Assembly (NCBI GenBank): GCA_009930325.1
Contig: RZYO01000008.1
Span: 1 to 45,076 of the forward strand
Source: Spirochaetia bacterium
GTDB taxonomy: Bacteria; Spirochaetota; Spirochaetia; Sphaerochaetales; Sphaerochaetaceae
Direction of reading: 5' to 3'
DNA length: 45,076 nucleotides
Both the position numbers and the translations under genes were made by a program. This document shows positions 17,616 to 24,961 of the stretch, one piece after another. Under the pieces are notes generated by a model. The model worked only from the letters and a program-made list of their open reading frames with translations, was not told the DNA's origin and made no database searches. Within the stretch, counting starts at the first letter, position 1; every line of letters begins with the position of its first letter.

Positions 17616-18746
17616 CTATAATACTCCCTTAGTTGTTGGTAATTTATTGCTAAAAGGATAAACATAAACAGCTTGTTTTAAACATTTTGCAAAACATTTA
17701 TATACTGCTTCAATCATATGATGTGAATTACCAACAGAAACTTGCAAATGCAAAGTAGCTTTACTCGAATCGCTAAAAGATTTAAAAAAGTGTTCAAACA
17801 TTTCTGTTGGAAAAGAACCAATATATTCTCTAGTAATTGGGACATCATAGACTAAATAAGGTCTATTTGAAAAATCAATTGCACCTTGAGCTAGTACTTC
17901 ATCCATAGCTAAATTATTATAACCATATCTTGATAAACCTTTTTTATCACCTAAAGCTTGTGAAATAGCACTACCTAATGCAATAGCAACATCTTCTACA
18001 CTGTGATGCTCATCAACATCTATATCTCCATCACATTTTAAATCTATATCAATATCACTATGTCTTGATATTTGCTCTAACATATGATCAAAAAACTTAA
18101 TGTTGGTATTAATATTCGATTGACCAGTTCCATCAAGATTTATCTCAAGTTCAATCTTTGTTTCCTTAGTCTCTCTTAAGACTTTTGCTTTTCTTGAAAC
18201 TTTTAATTCACTATTTACTAAAAAGTTTGAAATTTCACACCAATCATCAGTTTTTAAACAAATATTTGAAAATAATAAATCAGAAATATCAGAAATCGCT
18301 TTTTCTTTATAAATAATACTTTTTATATTTAATTCATTTGCTAAAACAATATTATCCTTTTTATTTCCAACAATAAAAGAATTTTCTAAATCATAATCAC
18401 CATTTGTATAACCCTTTAGTTTTAAATTATTGAGTGTGAATTTTGAACAAAGAGTATGGTCATTATAGTCAATCAAATCTTTTTCAAAGTGTATTTTTTC
18501 ATTGGCAAAAGTATTTAAAATCTTATCAGTAAGTTTTGCTATTTTATCTTCAGAAAATCCTTTTTGGTTTAAAAAATCACAACATAATATTAAGACTAAA
18601 TTAAAATTACTTCTATCAACGATAGAGGATAAACCTCTAAAGACAGAAGGGTGGAATTCTATCCATCCTAAATCAAGTTGACTTTTTGATTTTGAAATTA
18701 AACTATCACATTCAATAAATAAGAGTGGCCCTTTATTCTTTTTCAT
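17616..18746 (-). CDS. hisB: Imidazoleglycerol-phosphate dehydratase with a degenerate HAD-like N-terminal domain (HisB-like)
   Basis: I choose the ATG at 18746 (376 aa) because AGAGG lies 6 bases upstream; an ATG at 18767 has none. Residues about 185-376 are a standard dehydratase with FDHMLEQISRH, DEHHSVEDVAI and NSHHMIEAVYK metal ligands. Residues 1 to about 170 align by eye with the histidinol-phosphatase domain of E. coli HisB (FIDRDGTLIS versus FIECDSLISK). However, the HAD nucleophile Asp is Glu12, DGT is lost, the motif II Thr is gone (LILCCD), the zinc-binding Cys/RKPK region is missing, and motif IV reads VGNKKDN instead of GDxxxD. So step 6 (dehydratase) is supported, while the phosphatase step is probably absent from this protein. 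It overlaps hisC by 14 bases. Confidence 0.92.
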   Translation of the reverse strand: MKKNKGPLLFIECDSLISKSKSQLDLGWIEFHPSVFRGLSSIVDRSNFNLVLILCCDFLNQKGFSEDKIAKLTDKILNTFANEKIHFEKDLIDYNDHTLCSKFTLNNLKLKGYTNGDYDLENSFIVGNKKDNIVLANELNIKSIIYKEKAISDISDLLFSNICLKTDDWCEISNFLVNSELKVSRKAKVLRETKETKIELEINLDGTGQSNINTNIKFFDHMLEQISRHSDIDIDLKCDGDIDVDEHHSVEDVAIALGSAISQALGDKKGLSRYGYNNLAMDEVLAQGAIDFSNRPYLVYDVPITREYIGSFPTEMFEHFFKSFSDSSKATLHLQVSVGNSHHMIEAVYKCFAKCLKQAVYVYPFSNKLPTTKGVL

Positions 18747-19788
18747 ATGTAACCTCTTTAATAGCATTATATACAGCTAAACATTCTTCTTCACTACCAA
18801 TAGTAATTCGAACACAATTCTTAAGATATAAATCTTTAGTTCTATTTCTGATAATAATTTTATCATTTTGAAGTTTTTTACATAAGTATCCACTATCTAT
18901 TACTTCTAACAAAATAAAATTAGCACTACTTTTATATACTTTTTTTACAAAATCTAAAGTTTCAAACTTCTTTATATAACGATTTCTTCTTTCAATAATT
19001 TCATCTCTTTGTCTAAATATCTGTTCACTTTTTTCTAAGATATTTAAAGCTTCTTTTTGAGTTGAAGCGGATACATTATAGGGAGCTTTCATATTATTAA
19101 TAACTTTAACAATTTCTTCGTTAGCAACCATGATGCCAGCTCTTATTCCTGCAGCAGCAAAGCACTTTGAAAGAGTTTTTAAAACAACAAGATTATCATA
19201 TTTACTTATTAATTCAACACAACTTTTTTGTTCACTAAATTCACCATAGGCTTCATCAACAATAACAATTCCATTAAATATTTTAATAATTTCTTCAATT
19301 GTTTTATAGTTTTCAGCCTTTCCAGTTGGATTATTTGGAGAACAAATAAACAATATCTTTAAATTTTTTTCTTTTGAAATAACAGTCCTTAATAACTCAA
19401 AATCTATTTCAAATGATGGCTTATAATTAACAAATACAGTTTCTACATTATTTATGTCAGCAAACACCTTATATGCACCATAAGTTGGATTCATAATAAT
19501 AATTTTATCTTCTTTTGGTTCACAAAAGGTTCTAATTAAATTATCTATTAATTCATCACTACCATTACCAATAACAGTTTTTGAAAAAGGGAGGCCTAAT
19601 TTTTCATCTAATTTTTCTCTTAGTAATGTGCAATGTGGGTCGGGATATCTATTATAATCATTTATTGAATAAGTTTTATAATTCTCATTAGCATCTAAAT
19701 AAATTTCTGCAACACCACTAAATTCATCCCTTGCACAACTATAAGGGCTTAAGTCTCTTATATTTTGTCGAATTAAATCTCTTATCAT
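18733..19788 (-). CDS. hisC: Histidinol-phosphate aminotransferase HisC
   Basis: This 351-residue fold-type I PLP enzyme converts imidazole acetol phosphate to histidinol phosphate. It shows the substrate/cofactor motifs NENYKTYSINDYNRYPDP, GNGSDELIDNLIRTF, CSPNNPTGK, VDEAYGEF and the PLP-Lys motif KTLSKCFAAAGIRAG. The start overlaps the hisD stop (ATGA). Confidence 0.95.
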   Translation of the reverse strand: MIRDLIRQNIRDLSPYSCARDEFSGVAEIYLDANENYKTYSINDYNRYPDPHCTLLREKLDEKLGLPFSKTVIGNGSDELIDNLIRTFCEPKEDKIIIMNPTYGAYKVFADINNVETVFVNYKPSFEIDFELLRTVISKEKNLKILFICSPNNPTGKAENYKTIEEIIKIFNGIVIVDEAYGEFSEQKSCVELISKYDNLVVLKTLSKCFAAAGIRAGIMVANEEIVKVINNMKAPYNVSASTQKEALNILEKSEQIFRQRDEIIERRNRYIKKFETLDFVKKVYKSSANFILLEVIDSGYLCKKLQNDKIIIRNRTKDLYLKNCVRITIGSEEECLAVYNAIKEVTYEKE

Positions 19789-21086
19789 TTTTTATCATCC
19801 TTTATTCTAATTCTAACACTGTTAGCATGAGCACTTAAACTTTCGCCTTCAGCCATTTTGATAATAGTATCACCTAAAGATTTAATACCCTCATATGATA
19901 TTTCCTGAATTGTAATTTTTTTAATAAATGAATCAGTACTTACGCCAGAAACACTTTTTGCCCAACCACTTGTGGGTAATGTATGATTTGTACCACTTGC
20001 GTAATCTCCAGCACTTTCACAAGCATATGGACCAATAAATATTGAACCTGCATTATTTACTTTTTCACAAATATCTTTTGCCTTATCGAGATTAAGAACT
20101 AAATGTTCTGGAGCATATCTATTAATAATATCGATACAATTTTCAAAATTATTAGTTGCAATTATTCGTGAATTCATTAAAGAAGGGAGTAGATACTCTT
20201 TTCTTTCTAATTGATCTAACTGTTTATTCATTTCAGTTAGAAATTTGTCTTTAAAAATTGAAGCTTTTTTCTCATCAGCTAAAATAACTAATATTGATTG
20301 ACTATCTTTTCCATGTTCTGCTTGAGAGAGAAAATCACTAGCTGCAAACCCTGGATTAGTCAAATTATCAGCAACAACCATGACTTCACTTGGTCCCGCT
20401 AACATATCAATTGAAGTTCTAGAAGAAACTATCATTTTAGCATAACTAACAAATCTATTACCTGGGCCAAATATTTTATCAACTTTTGAAATAGTTTCAG
20501 TACCATAAGATAATGCAGCTATTGCACCAGCTCCCCCTACTTTTATAATTTTTGTAATACCTATAGATTTAGCTGCAAATAAAACAACGGGATTAACATT
20601 ACCATCTCTAGTTGGGGGCGTAGCAAGTATAATATTATTACACTTTGCTACTTTTGCAGGAATTCCAAGCATTAAAACTGTTGAAAATAATGGAGCAGTC
20701 CCTCCAGGAACATATAACCCAACACTGTTAATTGGAACAATTTTTCTACTTAATTTTATTCCATTTTCTATTTCAATTTTTTCACCTTTTGAGATTTGGG
20801 CTTTATGAAATTTTTCAATATTATCTTTTGCTCTTAAAATTGCTTTTTTTAGATCCAAATCAACAAAATTATCACATTGCTTTAACTCTTCATCACTTAC
20901 ATAAAGTTGGTTTAGTTCAACTTTATCAAATTCTTTGGCAAAAGAATATAATGCACTATCACCTTCATTTTTTACTTTCTCAATAATTGCTTTAACACTT
21001 TCTTCAACTGTAAAGTCATCACTTAATTCTCTAGAAATAATTTTATCAAGTTCATTAGTATCAGGATTATAATAATAGGGAACCAT
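19785..21086 (-). CDS. hisD: Histidinol dehydrogenase HisD
   Basis: This 433-residue zinc enzyme oxidises histidinol to histidine in two NAD-dependent steps. Family motifs are present: YVPGGTAPLFSTVLM, KVGGAGAIAALSYGTE, FGPGNRFVSYAK, LAGPSEVMVVAD, FLSQAEHGKDSQS (zinc ligands) and INRYAPEHLVL (catalytic Glu-His). The ATG follows the hisG stop by 3 bases, with GGAG overlapping the hisG end. Confidence 0.96.
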   Translation of the reverse strand: MVPYYYNPDTNELDKIISRELSDDFTVEESVKAIIEKVKNEGDSALYSFAKEFDKVELNQLYVSDEELKQCDNFVDLDLKKAILRAKDNIEKFHKAQISKGEKIEIENGIKLSRKIVPINSVGLYVPGGTAPLFSTVLMLGIPAKVAKCNNIILATPPTRDGNVNPVVLFAAKSIGITKIIKVGGAGAIAALSYGTETISKVDKIFGPGNRFVSYAKMIVSSRTSIDMLAGPSEVMVVADNLTNPGFAASDFLSQAEHGKDSQSILVILADEKKASIFKDKFLTEMNKQLDQLERKEYLLPSLMNSRIIATNNFENCIDIINRYAPEHLVLNLDKAKDICEKVNNAGSIFIGPYACESAGDYASGTNHTLPTSGWAKSVSGVSTDSFIKKITIQEISYEGIKSLGDTIIKMAEGESLSAHANSVRIRIKDDKK

Positions 21087-21089
21087 ATT

Positions 21090-21950
21090 CTACTCCGTCA
21101 TTTTTTCAATCTTAGTAACTAATATACCTTGTGCACCAATTGCTTTTAATTTCTCAAAAGCATCCCAAAAACTATCTTCAGCGACAACAGTTTGAACAGA
21201 AACCCAACCTTTTTCAAATAATTTTGTTATTGTTGGAGATTTCATTGATCCAACTAAATCATTAACTTCATCAATATGTTCTTCTGGTAAATTAAAAATT
21301 ACATATTTATAATCTTTAGCTCTATTTACTGCATCAATTCTTAGTAAAAGTCTATTTAAAATTTCTTCTTTAGTTTTATCTAAATTATTACTCTGAATCA
21401 TTACTGCTGAACTTGTATATATGCTTTCAACTTCTTTCAAACCATTCATTTTCAATGTAGTACCAGTACTTACTAAATCACAAATCGCATCAGCAACTCC
21501 AATTGCTGGAGTAATCTCAACAGAACCACTGACTTTAACATATGATGCAGTTACTCCGTTTTCTTTTAATATTTTATCTAAAATGTTAGGATAACTTGTA
21601 GCAATTCTTGTATTTTCAAGAGATTGTAAGCCTTGATAATTAAAGCCATTTGGAGTCGCAATTGATAATCTACATTTTGCAAAGCCTAAATCTCGTACTA
21701 TTTTTAAAGGTATTTGTTGCTCATCATATTCATTTTGACCGACTATTCCAATATCAGCAATTCCTTGATCTACATATGATGGAATATCATCATCTCTTAC
21801 ATATAAGAATTCTAAAGGGAAATTAGATGCTACTTCTTTTAAAACTCTTGAATCACAACCAAAATGGATTCCACATGTCTTAATTAGTTCTAATGACTTC
21901 TCACTTAATCTTCCTTTTTTTTGAATTGCAATTCTTAATTTTTCTTCCAT
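21090..21950 (-). CDS. hisG: ATP phosphoribosyltransferase, long form (HisG)
   Basis: This 286-residue enzyme does the first, committed step of histidine synthesis (ATP + PRPP). The N-terminal periplasmic-binding-like domain has IAIQKKGRLSEKSLEL, GIADIGIVGQNEYDE and the PRPP motif AICDLVSTGTTLKMNGL. The C-terminal ACT-like domain of about 75 residues (from IFNLPEEHIDEVNDL on) marks the hexameric long form that is feedback-inhibited by histidine and needs no HisZ. AGGAGA lies upstream of ATG. A leader of about 155 bases with an attenuator precedes it. Confidence 0.95.
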   Translation of the reverse strand: MEEKLRIAIQKKGRLSEKSLELIKTCGIHFGCDSRVLKEVASNFPLEFLYVRDDDIPSYVDQGIADIGIVGQNEYDEQQIPLKIVRDLGFAKCRLSIATPNGFNYQGLQSLENTRIATSYPNILDKILKENGVTASYVKVSGSVEITPAIGVADAICDLVSTGTTLKMNGLKEVESIYTSSAVMIQSNNLDKTKEEILNRLLLRIDAVNRAKDYKYVIFNLPEEHIDEVNDLVGSMKSPTITKLFEKGWVSVQTVVAEDSFWDAFEKLKAIGAQGILVTKIEKMTE

Positions 21951-21997
21951 TTAAAATCTCCTATTTTTTTATTGGTATAGCACCAATATTTTTTGGT

Positions 21998-22023
21998 AAA
22001 AAAAAATCTCCGCTAAGCGGAGA
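21998..22023 (-). terminator. Attenuator terminator in the his operon leader
   Basis: On the minus strand TCTCCGC pairs with GCGGAGA across a 3-base loop (22023 down to 22007) and is followed at once by T9 (22006-21998). It lies between the leader peptide and hisG in the direction of transcription, so it must be bypassed for the operon to be expressed. Confidence 0.88.
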
Positions 22024-22057
22024 CTATATGGATACAACGAACACCCAGACCACTTAG
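22013..22057 (-). promoter_or_regulatory. Antiterminator pairing of the his leader
   Basis: On the minus strand CTAAGTGG (22057-22050) can pair over 8 bp, with one G-U, to CCGCTTAG (22020-22013), which is the 5' arm and loop of the terminator. The two structures exclude each other. CTAAGTGG contains the leader-peptide stop codon, so a ribosome at the stop would block the antiterminator, while a ribosome stalled at the His codons would leave it free. Confidence 0.75.
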
Positions 22058-22107
22058 AGTTGGTTAAAACTTAATAAATGATGATGTAATGTTCTGATAG
22101 TTTTCAT
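22054..22107 (-). CDS. hisL: His operon leader peptide with three consecutive His codons
   Basis: The 17-codon ORF encodes MKTIRTLHHHLLSFNQL and ends with TAA overlapping the antiterminator strand. Three consecutive CAT codons occupy 22086-22078. This is the classical layout of a his leader peptide: ribosome stalling at His codons when charged His-tRNA is scarce would allow antitermination. There is no Shine-Dalgarno sequence. The -10 box ends 6 bases before the ATG, so the transcript probably starts at or next to the A of the start codon (leaderless). The evidence is position, codons, terminator and alternative pairing; there is no homology support. Confidence 0.82.
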   Translation of the reverse strand: MKTIRTLHHHLLSFNQL

Positions 22108-22113
22108 ATTTGT

Positions 22114-22143
22114 AATATATCTTTAATTTTTGTTAAGTGTCAA
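22114..22143 (-). promoter_or_regulatory. Promoter of the his operon
   Basis: On the minus strand a perfect TTGACA (22143-22138) is separated by 18 bases from TATATT (22119-22114). The predicted transcription start falls on the leader-peptide ATG at 22107. Confidence 0.75.
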
Positions 22144-22211
22144 TATTAAATGAATAATAATACAAAATTTATACAATAAATTAAATAAATTTAACTTTAT
22201 TTCTATATTTA

Positions 22212-22811
22212 TTAATTCATTTTTTCAAAATCACCGTCTATATTCTTTTTCGCAAATTCTTTTTCTACCTTTCTAAGTCGAAAACTCCAAAAGAAAAGGC
22301 CTGTTCCATAAAAAATACAAATAACTCCAATTACTTTTAAGAAAAATTGTGCAACTTGATTTGGAAAAATAAAGAATATTACGGCAATAATAATATTAAT
22401 TAATCCAGTTACAAAAAGAGATGAACTATCATAAGAAGTTGTTCTAAGCCCAACTGAACTAAAGACATTACCTAACCCATTTATTAAAAGTTGTAATGCT
22501 AATAAATATATTACAACAGTTACAGCTAATGAGGAGGTAAAGTATGGATAAGCAATAATTATTATTCCTATAATAATACTAAAAACAGATGAAAAAAGAT
22601 TAACATTTTTTGTTTTCTTTAAATCTTGTAAATTTGAAGCAAATAGTAAGCCTTTTACACCTACAAATACACTATATAATCCATATAAAAATACTACAAA
22701 TTTTAAAAATTCAGCACTTTGAAACAATAGAACTATACCAAATATTACTATTATCACCCCAAAAATCATTGATATAATAAGATTTTTTTTAAAAAAACTA
22801 TTTTCTTTCAT
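22212..22811 (-). CDS. DUF308/HdeD-type membrane protein
   Basis: This 199-residue integral membrane protein has about six hydrophobic segments in three hairpin-like pairs, as in the HdeD/DUF308 family: IFGVIIVIFGIVLLF, LYGLYSVFVGVKGLL, IIGIIIIAYPYF and so on. HdeD is linked to acid resistance in E. coli, but the biochemical role is unknown. It follows the FKBP gene by 12 bases with GAGAGG upstream and is probably co-transcribed with it. The C-terminal tail is short and charged. Confidence 0.75.
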   Translation of the reverse strand: MKENSFFKKNLIISMIFGVIIVIFGIVLLFQSAEFLKFVVFLYGLYSVFVGVKGLLFASNLQDLKKTKNVNLFSSVFSIIIGIIIIAYPYFTSSLAVTVVIYLLALQLLINGLGNVFSSVGLRTTSYDSSSLFVTGLINIIIAVIFFIFPNQVAQFFLKVIGVICIFYGTGLFFWSFRLRKVEKEFAKKNIDGDFEKMN

Positions 22812-22823
22812 TTTATAACCTCT

Positions 22824-23633
22824 CTATTTATTATTAGTTAAAGAAATAGGGTCACTAATTATTTGTTTCAATTTAACATCAAAAATTAACAAAGAATTTG
22901 GAGGAATATCATTTGTTCCTTCCATTCCATAAGCTAGCTTTGGATGTACAAAAAACCTATATTTTGAGCCTACATTCATCAATTCTATTCCCTCAATAAA
23001 TCCAGGAACTAAAGAATTCAATGAAAACTTAGTATCTCCTTGACTTGATAATAATAATTCTTCATTCTGAGAATATATTTGATATTCAACAACTACAACA
23101 TCATTAATACTTGGATTTTTACCTGTGCCTTGAGTCAAAATCTTATATTGCAAGCCAGAATCTGTAATAATTACACCTTCTTTTTCTGAATTTTCATTAA
23201 GAAAAGCTTCAGCTTTACTCAAATTTTCATTTGCCTCTTTCTTTTGTTGTTCTTCAGCTTTACTCAACATACTTTGTTGCATATCTTGAATTATTTGTAC
23301 TATTTCTTGATCACTAAATAATGCTTTCCCTTCAGCTGCATCAATTGCACCTTTTGCATAATATTCAGCATTAATATCAATATTTTGGCTTAGTGTTGAC
23401 AAATATAGTAAATAAGAATAAGCATAACTAAATTTATCTTCTAAACTTACAGGATCTTCTAAATCTTTAATTGCATCAACTTTTACAACTTCAACATTTG
23501 ATTTAGGTACAATTTGGGTAATTAACTCTTCTCTATCTTCTTTCTTTTTTTCAGTATTTGGTAGTGCATAAACACTTGTACATACTAAAGAAAACAACAG
23601 TAAAGAGAAGAAAAACTTCGAATAATTCTTCAC
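22824..23633 (-). CDS. Exported FKBP-type peptidyl-prolyl isomerase
   Basis: This 269-residue protein starts at GTG (23633), with AAGGA upstream. A signal peptide ends near VYALPN, so the protein is periplasmic or envelope-located. A helical N-terminal dimerisation-type domain (about 60-155) has many Lys/Glu/Gln residues (AEEQQKKEANENLSKAEAFL). The FKBP domain (about 160-262) shows VVVVEYQIYSQNEELL, LVPGFIEGIELMNVGSKYRFF, HPKLAYG and IPPNSLLIFDVKL. This resembles FkpA/Mip chaperone-isomerases that fold envelope proteins, fitting a genome region rich in exported proteins. Confidence 0.9.
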   Translation of the reverse strand: MKNYSKFFFSLLLFSLVCTSVYALPNTEKKKEDREELITQIVPKSNVEVVKVDAIKDLEDPVSLEDKFSYAYSYLLYLSTLSQNIDINAEYYAKGAIDAAEGKALFSDQEIVQIIQDMQQSMLSKAEEQQKKEANENLSKAEAFLNENSEKEGVIITDSGLQYKILTQGTGKNPSINDVVVVEYQIYSQNEELLLSSQGDTKFSLNSLVPGFIEGIELMNVGSKYRFFVHPKLAYGMEGTNDIPPNSLLIFDVKLKQIISDPISLTNNK

Positions 23634-23841
23634 GGTATTCTATCCTTCCGTTGCAGGGGTTTTTTCTCTTTTATTTTAGTTCTTACCTCACCCCCAGACT
23701 CAAACCATAAAAAAAGAGAACTTTCAATAAAACTTTACAATAGATAATATAATAAGTCTAGTTAAATCTTTTTTATTTAAAACTATTTAGCTATAAAAAT
23801 ATCTATTTATTTATTTCTAACTATTCTTTCACAAAACTAAA

Positions 23842-24345
23842 TTATCCTTCTTTTTCAAATGGTATTAAATAAAAGGGTGTACACTCTTTTGAGATTAAAG
23901 ATTGTTCTTCTAAATCAAAAGTTACTTTAAAATCAAAATATAATTTATTTTCTTCAAAGTACCCTAGAATTGTATCTAAACTTTCTAAATCTTTTGAATA
24001 AATTGTATTACCAACAATTTCGATTGGAACTTTAAATTCACCATCAAGCAATTGAATTCTTAAATTATTAGATTCAATTTCTATATAACTAAAAGGTGAT
24101 TGATTAATTATATTTTCTATCAATGCCTCTTCACCATATAGAGAAATCATTAATTGCAAATTATCTATACTTTCTTTAAATTCATCAGTTTCAGGATTAA
24201 TACCAGATTCTATTAATGACAACTCCATCATAGATATTACTGTATCTATATTATAAGAATACTTACCAATATTTTGATTGGCAAATAATATCGTTGGAAA
24301 TCCAAAAAAAATAAATATAATTCCAAATAATCTTTTTAATTGCAT
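23842..24345 (-). CDS. Small exported protein of unknown function
   Basis: I do not recognise this 167-residue protein. It begins with a signal peptide (basic start, hydrophobic core, cleavage likely after LFA before NQN). The mature part is acidic, with helical first half and strand-rich second half (IEIESNNLRIQLLDGEFKVPIEIVGN), resembling a small beta domain. GGAGA is about 11 bases before the ATG. It lies between the FKBP gene and the divergent DRTGG gene, with about 200 bases of non-coding DNA on each side. Confidence 0.65.
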   Translation of the reverse strand: MQLKRLFGIIFIFFGFPTILFANQNIGKYSYNIDTVISMMELSLIESGINPETDEFKESIDNLQLMISLYGEEALIENIINQSPFSYIEIESNNLRIQLLDGEFKVPIEIVGNTIYSKDLESLDTILGYFEENKLYFDFKVTFDLEEQSLISKECTPFYLIPFEKEG

Positions 24346-24540
24346 TCTAATAATTTTCTCCTATTCCCAACACTTCTTTTAAAAATTTATTTGATATTAA
24401 ATAATTTTATCTCATAAATAATCGGTTGTCTATCATTTTAACATTATCAGAAACTAATTTTAATATCCACTTATCCATTTTTAATCGATAAATACATACA
24501 GATAACAAAAAAATATCTATGCTTTATTAACTAAAAATGT

Positions 24541-24546
24541 TATAAT
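24541..24546 (+). promoter_or_regulatory. -10 box of a putative leaderless transcript (DRTGG gene)
   Basis: A perfect TATAAT ends 7 bases before the ATG at 24554, and no Shine-Dalgarno sequence lies between. The -35 region is weak. Confidence 0.5.
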
Positions 24547-24553
24547 TCAATTT

Positions 24554-24898
24554 ATGAAATTGAAAGATGTATTAGAACTTAGTTCAGGAAAGATATTGTG
24601 CGGAGAAAGTCATTTAGATGACGAAGTCGAATTCGCTTTTGCAAGTGATATGATGAGTGACGTATTAACACTCTTAGAAGACAATATTTTATTAATTACA
24701 GGTTTATCCAATAACCAAGCAGTTAGAACTGCTGTAATGAGCGACATTAGGAATATTGTTATCGCAAGAAACAAAATTCCAAGCCAAGATATGATTGATA
24801 TGGCAAATGAATTTGACATTGCTATAATTACTACCCCTTTCTCAATGTATAGATTAAGTGGAATTTTATATAGTAAGAATTTAAAACATATTTATTAA
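24554..24898 (+). CDS. Stand-alone DRTGG-domain protein
   Basis: This 114-residue cytoplasmic protein consists of a single DRTGG-like domain, as found in the middle of some CBS/DHH and phosphotransacetylase-type proteins. It shows the pattern LSSGKILCGESHLDDEVEFAFASDMMSD, then LLITGLSNNQAVRTA, IVIARNKIPSQDMIDMANEFDIAIITTPFSMYRLSG. Single-domain versions are often encoded in clusters with [FeFe]-hydrogenases in clostridia and related anaerobes; here it is about 14 kb from the hydrogenase operon. No catalytic residues are known. The start ATG has no Shine-Dalgarno sequence but has TATAAT 7 bases upstream. Confidence 0.75.
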   Translation: MKLKDVLELSSGKILCGESHLDDEVEFAFASDMMSDVLTLLEDNILLITGLSNNQAVRTAVMSDIRNIVIARNKIPSQDMIDMANEFDIAIITTPFSMYRLSGILYSKNLKHIY

Positions 24899-24920
24899 TT
24901 AAAATATTATTTGAATACAA

Positions 24921-24959
24921 AAAAAGGACCCCTTCTAGAGACTCTAAAAGGGGTTTGAT
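24921..24959. terminator. Bidirectional terminator between the DRTGG and M16 peptidase genes
   Basis: CCCCTT (24929-24934) pairs with AAGGGG (24948-24953), extended inside by TAGAG/CTCTA. The minus-strand side is followed by T7; the plus side by TTTGATTTTT. Confidence 0.85.
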
Positions 24960-24961
24960 TT

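Noticed and set aside
21971-21987. ATTGGT/ACCAAT inverted repeat upstream of hisG as a second terminator
   Set aside because: On the minus strand it is followed by A-runs, not T-runs, and it does not cover the hisG ribosome-binding site.
21990-22110. His T-box riboswitch
   Set aside because: There is no T-box motif (AGGGUGGnACCGCG-like) or specifier stem; the His-codon leader peptide explains the terminator better.
23634-23760. Possible structured leader before the FKBP gene (GGGGT/ACCCC pairing and ACGG/CCGT around the start)
   Set aside because: Stems are only 4-5 bp with long loops and match no riboswitch I know.
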